A DNA stretch of 64,000 bases, from assembly GCA_945643635.1 (NCBI GenBank), contig CALZFC010000009.1, forward strand, positions 921,001 to 985,000. The letters run 5' to 3'. The notes beneath the pieces are model-generated. The model worked only from the letters and a program-made list of their open reading frames with translations. It searched no databases and was not told the DNA's origin. Source of the DNA: Allodiplogaster sudhausi. Its lineage: Eukaryota > Nematoda > Chromadorea > Rhabditida > Diplogasteridae. The translations under genes and the position numbers were made by a program. Shown piece by piece: positions 50,650-62,473 of this stretch (positions are counted from its first letter, which is position 1; each line of letters begins with the position of its first letter).

Positions 50650-51179
50650 ATATGATTGAAGTCGACAGTCGAAATTGCAAAAGTATAATTGATTTCAATT
50701 TGCAAACAAATTTTAAATTTTGACACGATAATTTATGTATTTTAATGGTGTTATTTTGATTATTTTGATGTTATTGCACTTATTTCGATATTCATACATA
50801 TTGTTATAGTGCGCAACTAACGCTATATTGGTTTCGGTCTGGGCATGTGAAAACATCATTTTGTGCAAGACTTTCAGAATTTTTCATATTAAATATACAA
50901 ATGTTTGCATAGCGCATGAGAATTTTCGAGATTAAATATGCAAACATTTAGATATTTTATTGAATAACTATACTGTTCTTGTGTGAGAGCTTAGTAAGTC
51001 AAGAAAACAAAAATGATGTCCAACACTGACCCTCATCACGATTAAGATAAATATTTACAAGACGGCATGAAAAAATATTATTGAAATTTTTGTGTTATGG
51101 TTCGAAGCAAGGTTTTTTTATTCCATGGTTAAAACAATTTTAGAGGTTTGCATGTATTTAAATTTACTTATACAGATAT
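50650..51179. other. AT-rich intergenic stretch
   Basis: No exon, RNA gene or repeat was recognised between the hAT element and the poly(A) signal of the next gene. Short near-duplicates (GCAAACAT and similar, about 50895-50950) are the only structure seen. Confidence 0.4.
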
Positions 51180-51185
51180 TTTATT
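51180..51185 (-). terminator. Poly(A) signal of the gene at 51204-56568
   Basis: AATAAA on the minus strand, about 20 bases after the TAG stop at 51206-51204. Confidence 0.5.
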
Positions 51186-51203
51186 TAAGACAATTATAGA
51201 TTT

Positions 51204-54200
51204 CTAGGCAGCGAAGACGAACACGGCAATCTCGTGGCAGAATGCGCTCTTTTCATCTTCTTTACTCATTCTCTTCTCCTCCTCAATGACCTTCCTCATC
51301 TCGATGGCCGTCTCGACCCCATCGGCGAGCTTCCTCTATATGATGTTCGTGTTTTAGAAAAAAAAAATTATACGGGCTTCAATCGATTGTTTATTCAAAA
51401 TACTATCTTACATAAATGACACTCCATAAATCAAGTAACAATAGCAAAAAAACCTGATTTTCTGGCGGAAGTCTCTCGGTGAACATTACGAGGTCGTAGA
51501 AGGCCTCGATGTCGGCGGCAGCCGGCCCGTCGATGACTTTGAAGAGAAGCTTCGCCAGCTCAGCGCGCAGATCGGCATTCTGCGCGGCCTGTTTTACGAT
51601 AAAAACTTTCAAAATTATTACGAAAATACCGCTGAAACAAGAACAATTATTCCAAAGATTAAAATTCGCTGACCAAGTCGCAAGGAAGCAGCTGGAAAAT
51701 GATGTCCTTGGCTGGGATGAAGTGGCAAGTGGGTGGAGCATCCGACGGCTTCTTCTCATTCGCACCCTGAAACGAAAGCCAAGTGTTACTACGACTAAAA
51801 AAACACACCATCGTTTTATTAATGTTGCATTCGGAGTTACAAATATCGCATTGGCAACACGCCTGTACGTGATCGGTGACGCAGAGCTTCTCGCCGATTG
51901 CCTTCCATTTATTCGTGGACTCTTTAACGGCGGGTCGATTGGTCTGCTTGTCTTGCTTGTTGCGGTTGGTCCTGGCGGTTGTCGCCGCCATTTTTTCCAG
52001 TTTCGCCGTTCTAGTAAGCTGTAACAATACTATGTGAAATGAAATAATACTCGTATGGTAATATATAAAAAGTTCAGTTGTTACGTCAAAAGTATTTCCT
52101 TGCAGCAATTATGAAGTGGCAAGTGGGTGGAGCATCCGACGGCTTCTTCTCATTCGCACCCTGAAACGAAAGCCAAGTGTTACTACGACTGAAGTGGCAA
52201 GTGGGTGGAGCATCCGACGGCTTCTTCTCATTCGCACCCTGAAACGAAAGCCAAGTGTTACTACGACTAAAAAAACACACCATCGTTTTATTAATGTTGC
52301 ATTCGGAGTTACAAATATCGCATTGGCAACACGCCTGTACGTGATCGGTGACGCAGAGCTTCTCGCCGATTGCCTTCCATTTATTCGTGGACTCTTTAAC
52401 GGCGGGTCGATTGGTCTGCTTGTCTTGCTTGTTGCGGTTGGTCCTGGCGGTTGTCGCCGCCATTTTTTCCAGTTTCGCCGTTCTAGTAAGCTGTAACAAT
52501 ACTATGTGAAATGAAATAATACTCGTATGGTAATATATAAAAAGTTCAGTTGTTACGTCAAAAGTATTTCCTTGCAGCAATTATGAATATATCATAAATT
52601 CATAGATATAAAGAATGCTATGTGAGAATAGACCAATAAGATGTTCTAGCCTTTTCGACCCCATCGAAAAGATCCTGAAAGCCAACAAATTTAGGCGAGT
52701 CGCCGGACTCCATATTCTTCGCTTCCTCAGGCTGAAAAAAGAGCTCATTTTCTCGAATATATGATATTGAATCATAGAATCTTATCCATAGTTTGTTTTC
52801 AACAAAATAAAGGAGCTCACAGAAAGTTTCTTAATATGCACTGCTCGCTTGTCCAGAATCTCGAAACGGTTGAATTCTTTGATGTCATGAGCATGGTAAA
52901 CTAGTACTTAATGTGCATCCTGTACAACAGATTTTTATTTTATCTTTTTTCCACTTTGAACAAGGAGTAATCAAGAAATCCGACAATCCAATGACGGCAT
53001 TGTGCCGTTTCCTGTCATGCATGTGGGTCCGTCTAGGCCCAAGATTCAGAAATAGCTGCCAGACTCATGGTTCAACGCAATATATTAATTTTTATGGATA
53101 AAGAAAGTACTTTAAAAAAGAACGTATTTAAATCAGTTATATAACATGTTCCGATTTTTATCTTGTACATGATACAAATGTGGCACCTAACAATCTGGGA
53201 TCCGTAAATCTGGCTCAATAGCACATCGGAGTCTGAAGAGCTACAGTGCAATACTGTTCTACAGTACACCGAATACGGTAACCATGACAGCGGGCAGCCT
53301 CCTCTTCGCTCGGCTCTTGGGCAGCGCGTTGTCGGCAGCGTCGAGTGCTGCCTTCATCTCTGCCAGAAGGCTGGTCAACGCCAAGCCAGTCGTCAAAAAA
53401 TAGTCCTGGATAATTGTGTTATTATTATGTGTTTAAGAAAACTTACACATCTAGATTTAGAACAGTAAAATTGTCTATTACGCTTAATAGATAAAATAAA
53501 TCTTTTCTTAATCTCTAGATTTTAAGACAAATTGGGTATCATCATTAATGGGCTTTAGCTAATCTATGTAAATTGTTTACTTTGCACATACTATGTCATA
53601 ATTTCTATACTTATAAAAAATAAAAAACCTTCCCGTCCGAGGCATCCTTGCTGATCTTTTCAAAGTGAATGTCGTCTACTTTCATTTCGCAAAGAGAAGC
53701 GGAATCGGGAGAGGAGTGAGATGGCTGACAATAACATGCTTGATCAATCAAGAAGCAATCTATTCTACTTTTTCTTTCTGACTTTTTTTCTCTTTTCCAA
53801 CACATTTTTTCATAACTGATCATTGCTCAAACGCGGTTCAGGCTCCCTATCAAAGAAGTGGGCGTGTCATGAGCAATTTAAACAAGTGGGCGTGGCCTAA
53901 TTGTTTACTATATTGTTCTCAAGCAGTCTGATGAGAATCTCGGCCCGCTTCGCGATCGCCCAGAAGAGACGATTTCCTTTGTCTCCGCGCTCTACGAACA
54001 GTTTGGCCACCTTCTCCGCGCACTCCTAAATGTAAGAAATTTCGACAGTTAAGAGAGCCTCTCTGTAAGGATCAAGCAGCCCTCCATGGGGGCCTGCCCC
54101 GGGGTAAAAATTTTGACTTGGCTATCCAAAATTTGGTACTATTCAGTTACTCCTGCTCCAGTCAAAATTTTTTTCAAAAAAAAAAAAATTTTCTTCCAAA

Positions 54201-56568
54201 TTCACTCCACGGGGGTTTATTAGCACGAGCAACACGAATACAACCATAATTTTGCTTTATTCCGTAATTTATTTGCCTTCGCGTATAGGTCATTGAGGGA
54301 TATTCCGAGCAGTTCGTTTTGTATTTGGCGATGGTTGAGGTATTGCCAAGCCGCGATGTTTCACACAGTCAGCAAAAGACAAATGCTGAGCCTTCTGGGC
54401 TCCTTCTATCTCGTTAAACTGACAGAATAACCTGATATCAACGTTATATTCGTGTTCCCCTCATCAATAAACCCCCCGGTGGAGATTTACATGCTGTTGG
54501 AGGGAAAACTACTTTTGACGAAAAGTGGTCAGAACTTTTGTTTTTTGACGGAATTCTGCAAAACGGTTGTTGTATTCGTGTTCTACGTGCTAATAAACCC
54601 CGGTGGAGTGAATTTGGAAGGAAAAATTTTTTTGAAAAAAATTTTCTTGACTGGAGCAGGAGTAACTGAATAGTACCCAAAATTTATTCAGGGGTACCTA
54701 TGCGCACTATGAAGAAAATTAGAAGGTCAATTTTGTTATAAAATTTTTTTCCTTGTCTGGGCATGCAAAAGTAAGGTTTGCACGCGCGCGGATTCGAACC
54801 TGCGACCCATGACATTCGACGTGCACAACCAATGGGCCAAAATGTCATTAAAAAATTCATTTCTGGAAAATGCCAAAACCAATCTTAAAGGTTGACCTAT
54901 CAACCGATAGCTATTTTTGCACTCTATCGAAATAAATATATCCGCCAAAAAGTGTAAATTGGCAGCAAGGCCAAATAAGTGGCCAAAATATTCGAACCCA
55001 AAAAAGTAGATCAAACAATCTATACATCATAATGTGATGTATGGGATAGTTGCTCGTCTTCGCGAAAGCTATCGAATGGCATATAACATGTGGCGATAAG
55101 TTCAATCTGCGAGCAATAACAGCCGCGAAAATATCCCCCCAAAATATTGAAACGACGGACTCCAGGGCACTTTTTCGGTACTCTTACTAATAGAGGGGAC
55201 ATTATATATCAGTCACTATTTGCTATTCGGCTGGAGTACCGAAAAAGTGCACTGAAGTCCGTTGAAAAGTCAATATTTTGGGGGGGATATTTTCGCGGCT
55301 GTTATTGCTCGCAGATTGAACTTATCGCCACATGTTATATGCCATTCGATAGCTTTCGCGAAGACGAGCAACTATCCCATACATCACATTATGATGTATA
55401 GATTGTTTGATCTACTTTTTTGGGTTCGAATATTTTGGCCACTTATTTGGCCTTGCTGCCAATTCACACTTTTTGGCGGATATATGTATTTCGATAGAGT
55501 GCAAAAATAGCTATCGGTTGATAGGTCAACCTTTAAGATTGGTTTTGGCATTTTCCAGAAATGAATTTTTTAATGTCATTTTGGCCCATTGGTTGTGCAC
55601 GTCCAATGTCATGGGTCGCAGGTTCGAATCCGCGCGCGTGCAAACCCTTTTGCGGGCTTTTACCACGGGAAATCTGCAAAACTAACATCGATTCTGACCT
55701 TAGTGTGCTTCGTGGAGCAGAATGATGTATTGTATGAGTAAGAAACATTAAGATTGCACGAAAAGTTGGAAAATGCGGATCTGTCAGTTTTGACGCGACC
55801 GCCATAGGAAAATCGATACTGTCATTGGTCGGGACGCCCTATCCAGATGTAATGGATGTATGTTGTAGAGAATTTTGTCGCGTACTGAACAGTATTATCC
55901 GCATTCTGTTCTCGCTGAAAACATTGAAAATACAGCACTTCGAATAGTTTTAGGTCATTTTCTGACAATCGCTGAAAAATCGAAAAATGCGTTTTTTCAT
56001 GGAAGATGATATCTTTATGAAATTTTGATAGAAAGCTTTTATGAAAAGAAAAACGTGCTGAATCGAATGAAATGATTCATTTTATGTTACAACAAGAATT
56101 TAACTTTTTTCATGCATTCCTTGAATCCCACAAATCCGAGGTACGCCTATTTGAGGCTATTTTTGACAGCTTAGGGGACCTCCAGGCTAAAAGAAAAGAA
56201 TATATGTTATACAGTTTTTAATGCTCTATATTTTGAGATATAGCACCCACACACAAATGAGTATAAGGTAATTAACCGTCAAATTCAAATATTAAAAGTA
56301 ATTTTTCGATGTGAAAATGAAATAGTTGAAAAACACATCTGGGCAGTTGTTGTTTAGAATTCAACGGTGATGCCAATAAAAAAAAAGAAAATTGAAAAAT
56401 ATTGAGTTTCATGCGAGATACATCAATTCAAAAAATATCCATACTTTCAGCTGTTCACACAATAATTTTTTTTGAAAAAAAAATATTAACCATTTAGACG
56501 ACTCCGAGGGTCTGATCGAACACCGTCAGATTCGCTTCATGTAGGTTACTTAACTCGCGCATCATCTC
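51204..56568 (-). CDS. Unrecognised multi-exon gene, C-terminal part, introns in phase 0
   Basis: Exons in order: 56568-56503 (MMRELSNLHEANLTVFDQT), 54025-53909 (VAKLFVERGDKGNRLFWAIA), 53724-53629 (KVDDIHFEKISKD), 53405-53283 (TSLLAEMKAALDAADNALP), about 52905-52821 (KEFNRFEILDKRAVHIKKLS), 52731 to about 52660 (SPKFVGFQDLFDG), 52018-51869, 51766-51674, 51588-51454 (IEAFYDLVMFTERLPPENQ) and 51329-51204 with a TAG stop. Every firmly placed exon is a multiple of three and starts on a codon boundary. The product is largely helical and charged, with no signal peptide or membrane segment seen. I do not recognise the family. The acceptor of the exon near 52905 is uncertain and an exon may be missing near 53000. 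The 5' end may lie further right, before 58.4 kb. A foldback element fills the intron 54026-56502. Confidence 0.6.
51717..52582. repeat. Near-identical tandem duplication containing two exons
   Basis: A 394-base unit at 51717-52110 recurs at about 52189-52582, and a 78-base part of it is present a third time at 52111-52190. I found no mismatch between the copies. The unit carries the exon encoding KLEKMAATTARTNRN (51869-52018, again about 52341-52490) and the start of the next exon (ANEKKPSDAPPTC, three times). The extra copies of the second exon lack its donor, so they may be spliced past. The identity implies a very recent event or an assembly error. Confidence 0.9.
54049..56404. mobile_element. 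Foldback repeat element, copy B
   Basis: Two arms of about 408 bases, 54776-55183 and 55234-55645, are near-perfect reverse complements around a 50-base spacer. Each arm carries a tRNA-like stretch with A-box-like TGGCCCATTGG and B-box-like GGTTCGAATCC (plus strand about 55580-55633). The right flank 55646-56404 matches copy A (580-1060), with an extra block at about 55797-56092. The left end begins TTAAGAGAGCC, the inverted equivalent of the copy A terminus at 1266. The right terminus found in copy A is missing here, so this copy is truncated. TTAA at the ends would fit a piggyBac-like target, but no transposase is present. Confidence 0.75.
54130..54690. mobile_element. Smaller inverted-repeat element nested in foldback copy B
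   Basis: 54136-54229 and 54586-54681 are inverted copies of one another, sharing a segment that reads TTTATTAGCACG and TCACTCCAC in one orientation and the reverse complement in the other. The roughly 350-base middle has no coding potential. Copy A lacks this block between the equivalent flanks, consistent with a later insertion into copy B. Confidence 0.55.
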
Positions 56569-56579
56569 CTGAGATTGGA

Positions 56580-58431
56580 AATGAAATTATCGGGCATCTT
56601 TGAAGTACTATTAAGCTCCATAAATATTTTCAGATAAGAATTTTTTAAATAACAGCTTTGTGATCTTCTCCTGTAACATCAATTTGTGTTTCACTCGTAA
56701 TAATTAGTGGGAAGAAAAACCAACGATTCCATCGGACGCTTCCTTCTTGAGCTCCTTTAGCAGACGAAGCGCCATGCGAAGAGAATGGAGTTGGGAAGAA
56801 GGAGAAAGGAAAGGAGGAGAATGAAGGCAAAGACAACCGAATGCGGCCTAGGCTTGAAGGGAAAGTGAGAAGATTTCTTTCATGGGTTTAAGTGCACTTC
56901 CAAACTCCTCCAGATAAAATTAGCAACCTTTGAATATGGCAATGAATAAGCTTTTCTTATTTTAAGATAACATGCATACCATATCCGCAATCTACCTCGA
57001 CCATTCATTAATGACTTGAATACATCTGATAAAATCCTTTGAAAACACAAGGGAAGTAATGAAGACGATGAGGATGCTGAATTTTCTTATCTTCAAATTC
57101 AGCGTATATAACAGGCAGACATCAGCTCGACGTAGAACTCAAGACCAAAAAATACATTAAGAACAATAATGTCCACTTATTAGTCCCTTTGCTAATCGAC
57201 AAAATGTCAACTCTAACATGCAAAAGGAATAAGTAAATTTCATTCGATGCCAAATGATATTTAGTGCTTGGTTGGTCATTGCTCCGCCCCTTTCCGTTTA
57301 CACATTCTGCAATCCCCTTCTTCTATCACTCTTCCTGATCAATGTCAATCTGTTCGGTTGTGTGCCTATATCATCTACTAACTACTGTGTCACGTATCCG
57401 TTGGCTAATAAAGTCTCTCGTTGAACAGCTCCTGTGTTCACTGCGCATTTAACCGACAGAGAGTAAGAGGCGGACCCCCGAGAAGGGTCAAGTGGCACTG
57501 ATCTTGCGATCCCTGATTCTTGTGAATGTTCTAGTCATTAATCAAAAGATGTTTCATGTATCGTTTGAGAATCCTCGAAAAACAAAAGTATCAAATATTA
57601 TCAATTAAATTGAAATTGTAATTTTAATGTATTTTTACTGCAGTAATCCAAATAAATTGGATGTTTCCTTGTTGCCACATTTGTAATCAGTGAAAGTATT
57701 TACTGTCAATATTTTCTCCTAATGAAAAAAACAAACTAAAAAATCGTTGACATAATCTTTGAAGCATATGCCGATGTATTTCATGGAAAAGTGATATCGG
57801 ATTAGAGGTGTACTTCTTATTAATTACAAAAAAAAATGCAAAAGATTAAGAGAAAAAAACCAAAGTGAGTGAAACTGAGAAAGAAATGGTAACAATATCG
57901 CAGCAGCGATCCTTTTGATTGCTTTTTCTCTACTAAATATGTAATAAAACTATTAGCAAGTCACATAAATAATGTACTAATAGCAAGACCATCAATAGAT
58001 GCGCATTCTTATGTAGCATGTAGCATGTGGAGAAGTGAGATATGCGAGAGATGAGATAAGATTTGATTGAGTGCAACAAAGAGAAGAAGACTATCTTCCA
58101 GAAATGATGTCGCAAACAAGTAAACAACATAATAGTTCAAATTCAAAGTATTGTAACACACAGACAAAACACTGAACTTTTCGCCATGGAATACTGTAGA
58201 CTCCTCTATTCTTAGGCGATGTGAGGAGAGAAGCTAGAAAGGCATGCCGGGAGAGCGGAGATAACACACGGAACAATCAAGAGGATGTTGGCTAATGGAG
58301 ATAACAAGAAGAAGAAGAAGAATCATCATCATGACACAATCGATTGGAGGACGTTCACACGGGCTGTTTGATAGCAAATTCATGATGCATCCGAGATGCT
58401 AGGCAACACAGTCAACATTAGTAGACAATTA
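56580..58431. other. Intergenic stretch with a possible solo LTR
   Basis: No exon was recognised. The part at about 57240-57500 has an LTR-like arrangement: promoter-like C-rich sequence, AATAAA at 57408-57413, a TGTGTT downstream element, then a GACAGAGAGTAAG leader-like stretch. No second LTR or target duplication was found. Confidence 0.3.
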
Positions 58432-61400
58432 TTACTGGGCATTTTGGTTAGGCTGAGGAGGAGGAGGAGGAGGACGTTGGGGCTGAAACATGGCTTGAGG
58501 ATATGGGTATGGCATAGAGTACATATGTGGAGGGCCGGGCGGAAAGTAGCCAGGGAAGGGTGGTGGTTGGTGAGGGTGAGGTCGGAAGTAGGGTTGTAGC
58601 CGCCAGGATGATGGTGGGGAGACATGGGATTGGGAGGGGGGCCGACGACTTGGTGAGTAGAGTAGACTGGCGCGGACATGGACTGGAAGGTTGGAGAAGC
58701 GGCGGAAAAGGAGGCAGCCGAAGGAGGAGCCGAGGAGCCGAGGGGGGAGGGCGCGTTGAGCGGAGGCAACATCCTCTCACCCGGCATGCCCGCGGCCTGC
58801 GGTGTCGGCGGAGCGGGTCTTCTGGCTGGCGACAACATCGCCGACATCTCCATCGCATCCTCCGGTCCGTCTTCATCTTTGACTTGACCAGATGCATTGA
58901 CTGTTCCTCCTCCATTCCTTTCTCCTCGCTCGCAACGCTGGCACATCCATCCTGCCGTCGGAGCACTGTTTAGAAGTTTGGCGAAAGCACCTGGAGACAG
59001 ACCCGAACATACCTGCAAATGATTTTTCGCACTTAAAAGAACGAGCGTACCTCAAAAATACGCATAAATAGAATATTACTTATGATGTTCTTACTCGTAA
59101 TAGCTTTATCAGTCAGGAATGACTAACTTGATGATAAAATTGCCGACACGATTGGCTAGTTCCAATACATTGAATGAAGATCAGCTGGCTGTTGCGCTCC
59201 GCCGCCTGGTTGTTCTGCTAAAGAGATCTCTATATGAACTTGACCATTCCGGTTGTTAGAACATCCACACCAAGAGCGTCTACTCCGCACTGTATGCATA
59301 CATCAATTTCTCTCGAAAATGTTGCCGACTTTCTTTTCTTAAGTCATAGGGGAAAATTTTTTTTTTTTTTTTTTTACAAATTTCGCCAACAAAAATCAAG
59401 TTACACAGAAAACTCGACGAGCTCTTTCCAATGAGCCTAATATTAGATTCGTATGCTGTTTTCCCTTCGAGATACCCTATCGAAACACCAAAACTTCACC
59501 CACTGTAAGAACATTCAAGCTTTTATAATAATAAAAAAAACTAATATACTGTTCTTACAATTAGTGTATTTTTCAAAAAAATTTAGGTGATTCTTTTGAA
59601 AGAAATATCCTATATCCCGTCCCAAACTTAGTATTATGAGATCACTGGTACCTTTCGATTACATTTCGCAAGCACTTCAAATATTATCAAGATGTTCGTT
59701 TTGCACAAAATTGCTTTTGATCAGGAAAAAGGCAGTGCAAATATTTTGGCGACTCAAAATAGCACGCTATTACAAAACGATGAATTTTTGTGATTACGGT
59801 AGTATATCTCAAAGGGAAAACAATATAGGTGTCTAATATTTGGTCGTTGGAAAGATCACGTCGAATAGTACATGTATGTGAACTGATATTAGTTTGTTTG
59901 GCGAAATCGAAAAAAAAAATGTTCCCGAAGCAGGCCGATTTTACTCCATGCTCGAGAGGCTGTCTTAGAAATGAAAAAAAAAGTATACAGTGCGCAGTCG
60001 TGACTCGAAGCGTAAGAGTTGCCTCCCGATTCGGTGAAAATGGGGATAAATGGAATAGTCTGTTGTGAGATATGAGACAGGCCAGCTATATGAGACATAC
60101 CACCACCAACCGGAGAGAGGCCGACTTAAAATGACTCTTCTTGCTAAGAGATGGAGGAGCATGGGAATGGTGAAAAGGAAGAGTTAGCAGTGAAGAGAGT
60201 GCATGTGGTTGAGTGAGGGTGAGGCAGAAAACGAGAGAAAATAGAGAGAGAGGTAGAGAGAGAGAGAGCAGGCAAGAAGTCGAGAGCAGAGTAAGGATGA
60301 ATCGTCCTTACTTGACATGACTTCTGCGCAAGAGAGCTGCGTACCACAACGGTCGTCCGATTCTTTGGTGCTAATGGGGGGCAGAGCATTTGCTCGTGCT
60401 TTGCTTTCATAAAAGAGTAGCAAAAATAATTTTTTTGTTTATTTCTTTTATTTTGTCAAACTACATATATATTTTCCATTGGTTTTTTTTTTTAATTAAT
60501 TGAAACTGGCGGATAAACATGAATGAAAAGTGTGGTAATTTGATATATCTTCTAAGCTTCCCCGGCTGATGGCTGCTTCTCGGAATCCATTTTTAACTGG
60601 CCTGGCTCATACTTGGCTATGAAAAGGGATGTGATTGAGTCCCTCTCTTCCCAGCACAATCCCCGGCCCAGTACACGAGACAGAGAGAGAGATAGCCATG
60701 AATCATCGGACCGTCGTGGCTGCGTGCTCCGTGCTGGCGGAAGAAGGAGGAGGTGGCTGCTCACGCTGACAACCTGCACAGAAGGGTTGTTGGCCGCTGG
60801 CGCCGGCGCCCGCGCCTCCAGGCGCCTGCTGCATCTGAGGAGGGCCACCGCCGCCGGGTGCTGCCGCTACACTCGCGGGCACACCGCCCGGGTAGACCTG
60901 TCGGAACTGGTGGTACATCGGAGGAGTCCCGGCGCCATTCTGAATTGCGAGCACACTCGCGTACTGTCGAATGAAGTAGAAATACTAGTAAGGGGTATCG
61001 TAGATTAACTAATTAATTATTTGATTAATTAATTAAATAATAAAGTGCAAAGGGAGACCCACTAGATCGTGCAGGATGGGACCGCCGTTCATTCGCATGC
61101 CCGGCGGTACTTGCCCGTTCGCCTCGTACATTTGTTGTTGTTGCATGGCGGCCATCGACACTAAAACATATATATTTGATTGAATCTGCAATTTTTTGAA
61201 CTTTGCTTTTTGAACTTGTAAAGTTCAAAAAGCGAACTTTGTTGTTGTTGCCGCATGTGCTGCTGCTGCTGCATCTGCTGGAAGTTGGGCGGCGCGTGCG
61301 ACGTGCTCGGCATCATGGCAAGCATAGGGCCACCCTGGAAGGCTGCGGGCGCTGACTGCAATCAGATAACAAATCTTTTCTATGAAGCCAACAAATTGTG

Positions 61401-62437
61401 ACTGGAAAAAGAGAGATTTAGAAAGGCACAACGAGTCTTACTTTTCTAATTGTATGGAACAATAAATAGGGTATAGGTAATGATATTGAAATAGGTACCA
61501 TCTGCCTCTGCATGAGATGCGCATGCTGTGGATGCATCATCCCCGGCATCTGCCCTCCAGGGAAGGCGCCGTTGCCTTGGCCGTCGAAGACGGGCGACAT
61601 TCCAAAGGCTGGCGAGTTGGCCATCTGAGAAAAATTATGGGGGTAAAAATTTTTTAAGATTAAAATTTCTTTAAAAAAAATATTCAATAAAAAATTTAAC
61701 ACTTTCCGTTACTTTATTTATTCCGTACCATTTTCTCTTAGAAAGAAAAATTAAAATTAAACTTTTTTCGCAGGTGCACACATTATTATAATATATTCCT
61801 ATGATTAGAAGTGAGTGCTAAACATGAATCAAAGGGGTGTTGAAATTTGTCACCTTCCATTGTTTGATCATTCTTGGTCCCTCTCTGCAAATGGCTCACT
61901 ATGTCACTTCTTTTTTCTTCTGTGTCACTTTTCTGCTACATAAAGTGCCGCAATGTCTCTCGCACAATCTAGTTCAGTTTTCTCGTTTGCGCCCGTGACG
62001 TCAGAGGATAGAAGAAGAAGAAGGCAGGTCAGAGCGCGGAGGAGGGAGGATTTGGATGGATGTATGGCTGAATGGATTGAGACCTGTTGTGGCTGCGGAG
62101 GCATGCTACCGTATCCGGCGGGAGGAGGTCCCGCAGCGCCCGGATGGGCGAAGCGGCTCGCATCCTCTTCCGCGCTCGTCCGCCGTGACTGCAAGCATCT
62201 TCACTGAATTCCCCATCTCCCTTCATCTTCTTGTCTAAACATATATTCATATCTGGTGCACGAAAGTTCAAAGGCATCCAAGTGTGAAGGCCTCCTCTTT
62301 TCTAGTGACCGTGAGAAACCGGTTCGATCTCAGCTGCCCCCGTTGCTGCTGCTGCTGGATTGCCAATCCATTTCTACTACCACTGACACCTCTCCGAGTG
62401 AATAAGATTGAGGAAGGAGTGAGTGGGCTCAGGTCTC

Positions 62438-62473
<36 letters not shown>

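Noticed and set aside
55575..55640. A true tRNA gene
   Set aside because: A-box-like and B-box-like motifs are present, but the T-stem and acceptor stem do not pair properly, so it is a tRNA-derived remnant within the repeat.
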